A DNA stretch of 64,000 nt from Phyto melanocephala (taxonomy: Eukaryota; Arthropoda; Insecta; Diptera; Rhinophoridae): positions 72,382,465 through 72,446,464 of the forward strand of contig OW799236.1 in the NCBI GenBank assembly GCA_941918925.1, given 5' to 3'. Below the pieces are notes generated by a model. The model saw only the letters and a list, made by a program, of their open reading frames with translations. It had not been told where the DNA came from and did no database searches. Positions 59,503 through 64,000 of this stretch are shown in pieces. The stretch's first letter is position 1; each line of letters opens with the position of its first letter. The position numbers and the translations under genes were made by a program.

Positions 59503-61932
59503 CTAAAGTCATAAAAAATGTTTGTGTGTTGTAATAAATGCTGCAACAACTAATCCTAATGCTAATATACATAATTACTTAATATTAAAACAAATTTTAA
59601 AATTATATAAAATCTAAAATAAAGTTTTATTTAAAAATATCCCTTAAGGTGTGGCTTTACAAAAATGTATATGAAAAGCATAAAATTTAACGCGTATTTG
59701 TGTTGTTTGGTAGAGCTTTAACATCCCTGCAGGAAGCCTTCGGTCAAGCATCTCAAGTTTTGATGACTTTTTGTTAATATTGTCAATTTTTTTCTTTAAA
59801 ATAAGAAACAGATAAAGTGCAAAAATTTTATATTGAAAATATTCTAAATGATAAACACAAGTTCACTTTTACATTCAAAAATAATTTAATTTAATTTTAG
59901 GTAAAAGTTTCAAAAATAATAGACTAGACTAAACTAGTAAATGTCTGGTTGCAATCTCACTATAAGGTCACAGAAGAACTATCTAGTCAATACACAAAGA
60001 AAACAGTATCGGTTGTTAGTACCGCAATTGTTGCCAATCGCATAGTTTAGTTTTGATATTAGAAGTTGTATCTACAGAATTTTGTTTCGGAATATAAATA
60101 TAATGTCAGTAATATGAAATTATGATTCTGGCAATGGACATTTTATAACCCAAAAGAAAAGTTCGTTTGCAAGAACTGAATCATTCGATTGGCAATGAAA
60201 TTGAGTTTTTGTTTTCTTGGTGTAGTTCTTACATCGCTAAGGGATTTTCAATGAAAAGCACATGTTGAATGTCTATAGCAAATAACGTTGTCTATACTGT
60301 TTCACTTTAGATACTTCCCACAGGGATGCCTTTATTTTGATAGTAAAATACATACACACATACACACAGGTTTTTGGTATAAAATCGCAACAGTTTGCAT
60401 GAATTCATTTAGTAACATTTGGATAAAACTTTAAATACAGTTTTGTTGCTTTTTATTTGACTGATTGAAAAATAAACTTTTCAACTAAGAGCGAATAATA
60501 AATTACCACATTTTTCAAAGTCATAACAAATTTCAAAAAAAAAAAAAAAATAAAAATAAAGTTTTAATTTAAGTCACAACAATATGCTTTTTAAATAAAA
60601 ATTCATTTATAAGAAAATCTGAAGTAAAATTTATTTATTAATTCATATTGTTCATGTGCCCTGGCTGGTAAGCTGTGTAAAAAACATCTTAATTGGATTT
60701 GTACATTTTTCTTGTATTTTCAATAATACTCGCACGTTGTAGTGTAGTATTATTTATTTATTTATTTATTTCTTTTAATTTTAATTTCTTTTTGTGCATT
60801 TATATCAGTTCGTTACATTTTCCCCCAGAAATTTCATTACATTCTGTTTTATATTCTTTTTGTTATAGTTTTCGTTTTCGTTTTCGTATTTGTGTTTTTT
60901 TTTTGCATTTCGTTTTGTCTCATTTGTTCAATTAATAAAATTGGCTTAATGAGATGAGACTGTGTGTGTATACGTTTGATTGTTCTGTTAAAAAAACACA
61001 TTTTTTTCCTCTCTTGTATTTTCTCATTGCAGTCTGTAAAATAGCATCAATTTTAGTTTTTTTTCGTATTGTATAGCCTTCAGTTTTAAACTGCAACTGC
61101 AACAAATTATGAAATTTAAGGAAGTTTGTGTTTTGCCCTCAACATTCAAGACCCCTTAAGAGAGGGTTAATTACGAAAACAAATTGTTTCAAAAGAATAA
61201 CTGCAATACTACATATTTTGTTATTGTTCCGGTTTAAAAGAGAAAAAAACGACGACGAGTTAAAACAAAACCGGAAATAAAATAAAATTGCATTTTAATG
61301 CACCCTGCATTATTCCCCTTCCTATGGCGTCAGTACGTTCTCACAGTAGGTATTTAGTTATGATTCGTTAACATGTTTGTAAGTCAATGCTGCCATTTTT
61401 TTTTATGAAATTAAGGATTTTTCTTGACAAATTTTGTACTGAGTTCGTTAACATGGATTACGTACCAAGGCATCAGGGAATGACAACGATTACAACTTCG
61501 GATATACATTGAGTATTATTAGCAAAACATGTATAAGTGCGTACGGTTACAGCTAAAAAAATTACTCTATCCGTACATACTCGTTTGATGTTCGGCATAA
61601 GTATATACAAGTAACCGAAATCTAAGTATTTTTCGCATAAATACTCTATATTGTACACAGTACAACAAATTGGACTTAAGTACTTAAGTGTTATCGATTA
61701 TCCGTAAAAAAAAGCGAGTAAAATGAGTAACCGTTTTTACAATTCAAGCGAGAGCATCAAGTAGAAATTTTGCATGCGTTTTGATTTAGTAAAAATGCAC
61801 TTGCTTGGGTTATGAAAACAGCACAACCATTATGGTACAAACGCACACATACATAAATATTATTGTTATACATTTATTTGTTGTTTTTTTATGATCGTTT
61901 GTGTGTAACGGCTTAGCAGCCGTAGTTGCTAG
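59503..61932. other. Unannotated AT-rich spacer
   Basis: Contains a poly(A) of about 17 bp near 60534-60550 and TTTA-type repeats at 60750-60770. No gene recognised. Confidence 0.4.
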
Positions 61933-62653
61933 CAGGGATGCCACAAAAAATATTATTCCTAACAAATTTGTCAAAAAATGCACTAAAATCTACCAAAAAC
62001 TTCCATTTTTGCACATAATTTTTCTAAATACTAACATTTATATTTAAAAAATAAAAACAATAATCAAATGGTAGTAAATGAATATAATTTACCAATTAAT
62101 ATATTAATAATTTATATATATTATTTAATTAGTATTTGAAAATATCCAAAATACAGTTTTGTTTACATCAATATTTAAGGAAAAGTGTTACTAAGCAAAA
62201 GTATATGCCACTACTTTGGTAATTTATTCGAATCATAATTAATTTCCTATATAAGTATTGATATAATTGGAATATATGTCCTGACTTAACTTTTATTTAG
62301 AATATATGGCTTAAGATATCAATATTTAAGGCATTTCTACATATTTCCTTACAGCGTTTGTTTTCTTTATTTTGTAAAATATTTTCATTGACATTAAAAG
62401 TTATCTACTATAAATTCATGTTTCAAGTTTATATGATAAACTATTTAACATGTAACTTTTATAAAAAAATAAGACGCTTAAATGGAAATATGATTTTTAA
62501 TTGAAATGTTTATTGGCGAATTATTTGAACTTTGTGTTTTACCACTAAAAATATTGTTCTACAAAAACTTAAACATAACAAAGCAAACAAATTCACAAAA
62601 TTAAAAAAATTTATACCATAAAAATATCCAGTTTAATTAAACTGGCATCCCTG
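61933..62653. mobile_element. hAT MITE (721 bp) with perfect 8-bp TSD
   Basis: The tips CAGGGATGCCA and TGGCATCCCTG are perfect inverted repeats, flanked by identical GTTGCTAG at 61925-61932 and 62654-62661. CAGGG-type tips with an 8-bp duplication are diagnostic of hAT. The interior is AT-rich and non-coding, so it depends on an outside transposase. Confidence 0.8.
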
Positions 62654-63530
62654 GTTGCTAGATGAATTATGGACAGAGACATTTTTTTATGATTTTTAAT
62701 TTAGGGGTTGATGAAACAACGACATGCGTTATTTTTTTAGCAATGCCCAGCGAGCATGTGGGATTTATTTTAAATTTATAAAAAAGAAAACAATCTTATA
62801 TTAAGATATATTTATTAGTTTTAACAGATATATTTGTTGTTTATTGTTTTTCTTATTAACTTTTTTTAGATATTTTAAGTCCGTCAAGAAAAAATTATAT
62901 GGTTTTTGTTTGTTTTTCTTTATTAATTTTCCAAAAAACAAAAACAGAATATCGTTTTTTTCTGCGGGAAAATAATAATCAGATAATAGCATTATGTTTA
63001 TTTACTTATAAATAACTATTTAGTGGTTGATTAAAACCTTTTAAAACTGATTTGTCTCGTTATACAGCTTAAAATATTAGCTTAGAATGTATAACACGGC
63101 ATATTACATTAATATTTGTGTTCCTGTTTGCTGGGTATCAGGTATTTTACAGAAATAATTACACTCTCTTTGTTGTGTTCCTATCCAGCGTTGTCAACTT
63201 TGGCTTTATGCAATATTATTTGTGCTTTTTAAAATTTTTGTCGCGCAAAAAATTTGAGTCAGTGCTCGATGTGATTTCTCAAATTCTTTGGTGCATTCTT
63301 TTTCTTATCGAAGTAAAAATACTAAATTCAAATAAAGAACAATTTTTGCAAGGTAAATTTCTTACGAAACAACGCAACAAAAATGATAAGAATTAATAAT
63401 AGACAATGCTTTTGTTATAAAGATCTTTAGCTTACATTTAAAAAACTGTATAAATAGATTATATATTTTATATTATTATTAGTTATAATTTAAATATATA
63501 TGTTTCTGATATCTGCTATAGTTAAACAAA
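62654..63530. other. Unannotated AT-rich spacer
   Basis: Nothing supportable. Frame 63118-63396 is F/L-rich and has no recognised domain. Confidence 0.4.
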
Positions 63531-63550
63531 CATATATATATATATATTAT
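63531..63550. repeat. (AT)n microsatellite at LINE 3' tail
   Basis: ATATATATATATATATAT immediately follows (on the minus strand) the short 3' UTR of the RTE-type LINE; RTE elements commonly end in such simple repeats. Confidence 0.6.
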
Positions 63551-63562
63551 GTCCTGTGGTTC

Positions 63563-64000
63563 CTATAAGGAACAAAGGGCCACAACGAACTCTTTCCATT
63601 CGGTTCTGTTTGATGCTAGGTGTTTGATTTCCCTCCAGCTTAGCCCACTTTGGATTACTTCATCTTCGAGTTGACGTCTCCAGGAGTGGGACGGGCGTCC
63701 AGCTCTTCGTGTATTTCCATGGGGATTCCAGTCAATAGCAGTTTTAGTAGGGTCGCCTTCTGGTCTACGGAGCGTGTGACCAATCCAGCGCCATTTTCGC
63801 TTAAGGATCTCGATGTTGATTGGACTTTGATTTGTTTGTGACCATAGTTGAATGTTTGATATGGTGCTTGGCCAGAATATATTAAGGATCCTTCGTAGAC
63901 AGCGGTTAACAAACACCTGTATGGCATTTATTTCACGTGTTGTTGTGTTCCATGACTCACAACCGTAAAGGAGCACCGATTTGACACACGAATTGAATAT
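63563..64000 (-). CDS. RTE-clade LINE, C-terminus of endonuclease-reverse transcriptase (partial)
   Basis: An uninterrupted minus-strand frame enters from the right edge (64000) and stops at 63563. From the edge it reads CVKSVLLYGCESW, then NRCLRRILNI, then WSQTNQSPI, then RKWRWIGHTLRR, then GRPSHSWRRQLEDE and finally EWKEFVVALC. LLYGCE-W, CLRRIL-I, WIGHTLRR and GRP--WRR are hallmarks of the post-RT tail of RTE-type non-LTR retrotransposons. The 3' UTR is only about 30 bp, holds a GTTCCTATAAGGAAC palindrome (63559-63573) that overlaps the stop, and ends in an AT microsatellite, which also fits RTE. No lesions occur in these 146 codons, so the element may be young. The rest lies outside the window. 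Confidence 0.8.
   Translation of the reverse strand: MFNSCVKSVLLYGCESWNTTTREINAIQVFVNRCLRRILNIFWPSTISNIQLWSQTNQSPINIEILKRKWRWIGHTLRRPEGDPTKTAIDWNPHGNTRRAGRPSHSWRRQLEDEVIQSGLSWREIKHLASNRTEWKEFVVALCSL

Noticed and set aside
60321..60340. CAGGGATGCC as another hAT tip
   Set aside because: No inverted partner or 8-bp duplication was found; the GGATGCC word alone is not enough.
1..64000. Search for tRNA genes, rRNA, CRISPR arrays, bacterial operons or phage genes
   Set aside because: No cloverleaf with A and B boxes, no rRNA-like block, no regularly spaced direct repeats with unique spacers and no prokaryotic gene density was found.

Overview
The window is AT-rich eukaryotic DNA, most likely nuclear DNA of a higher fly (Diptera, Calyptratae; a blow fly or muscid is my best guess). 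I base this on three things: dense short non-coding spacer; the transposon set (DINE-1-like Helentron-associated repeats, piggyBac, Tc1/mariner, RTE and RNase H-bearing LINEs); and a 203-bp GT-AG intron inside a transposase gene. The host assignment is inference. I found no bacterial-type genes, no tRNA or rRNA genes, no CRISPR array and no convincing host protein-coding gene. Nearly all short open frames here are chance or repeat-derived.

Layout. From 0.2 to 5 kb there is a nest of inserted elements: an inverted-repeat element; a TA-flanked element carrying a PIF/Harbinger-like MITE and a second 652-bp insertion; and a DINE-1-like repeat carrying another copy of the TA-flanked element. A small Helitron retaining a helicase tail lies at 6.7-7.5 kb. 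A second DINE-1-like repeat is at 9.3-10.1 kb, followed by a mariner-type transposase remnant and an R1-like LINE tail at 10.6-11.5 kb. A 191-bp P-superfamily-like MITE with a perfect 8-bp duplication is at 13.4 kb. From 15.1 to 17.5 kb there is a decayed LTR-element end, a Helitron-like remnant, a 0.5-kb inverted-repeat element and two 209-bp MITEs in opposite orientation. LINE, MITE and mariner fragments are scattered over 19-37 kb. The longest composite is at 39.8-43.4 kb: a DINE-1-like element with internal tandem repeats, interrupted by a mariner-type element and by a LINE reverse-transcriptase fragment flanked by a 40-bp duplication. A related element in the opposite orientation fills 50.6-53.0 kb and abuts a decayed piggyBac element (53.0-55.2 kb). 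A second copy of the LINE fragment lies at 57.9-59.4 kb, a 721-bp hAT MITE at 61.9-62.7 kb, and the C-terminus of an RTE-clade LINE runs off the right edge.

The most complete gene is the piggyBac transposase (minus strand). It has a 17-nt first exon, an intron and all three catalytic aspartates, but is dead from three nonsense codons and one frameshift. The only hint of a host gene is a pair of putative untranslated exons near 47.6-47.8 kb. Nothing forms an operon or pathway; the biology of the window is nested mobile-element insertion and decay. Boundaries were read by eye, and family names without intact ORFs are inferences from terminal repeats and target-site duplications (TSDs).
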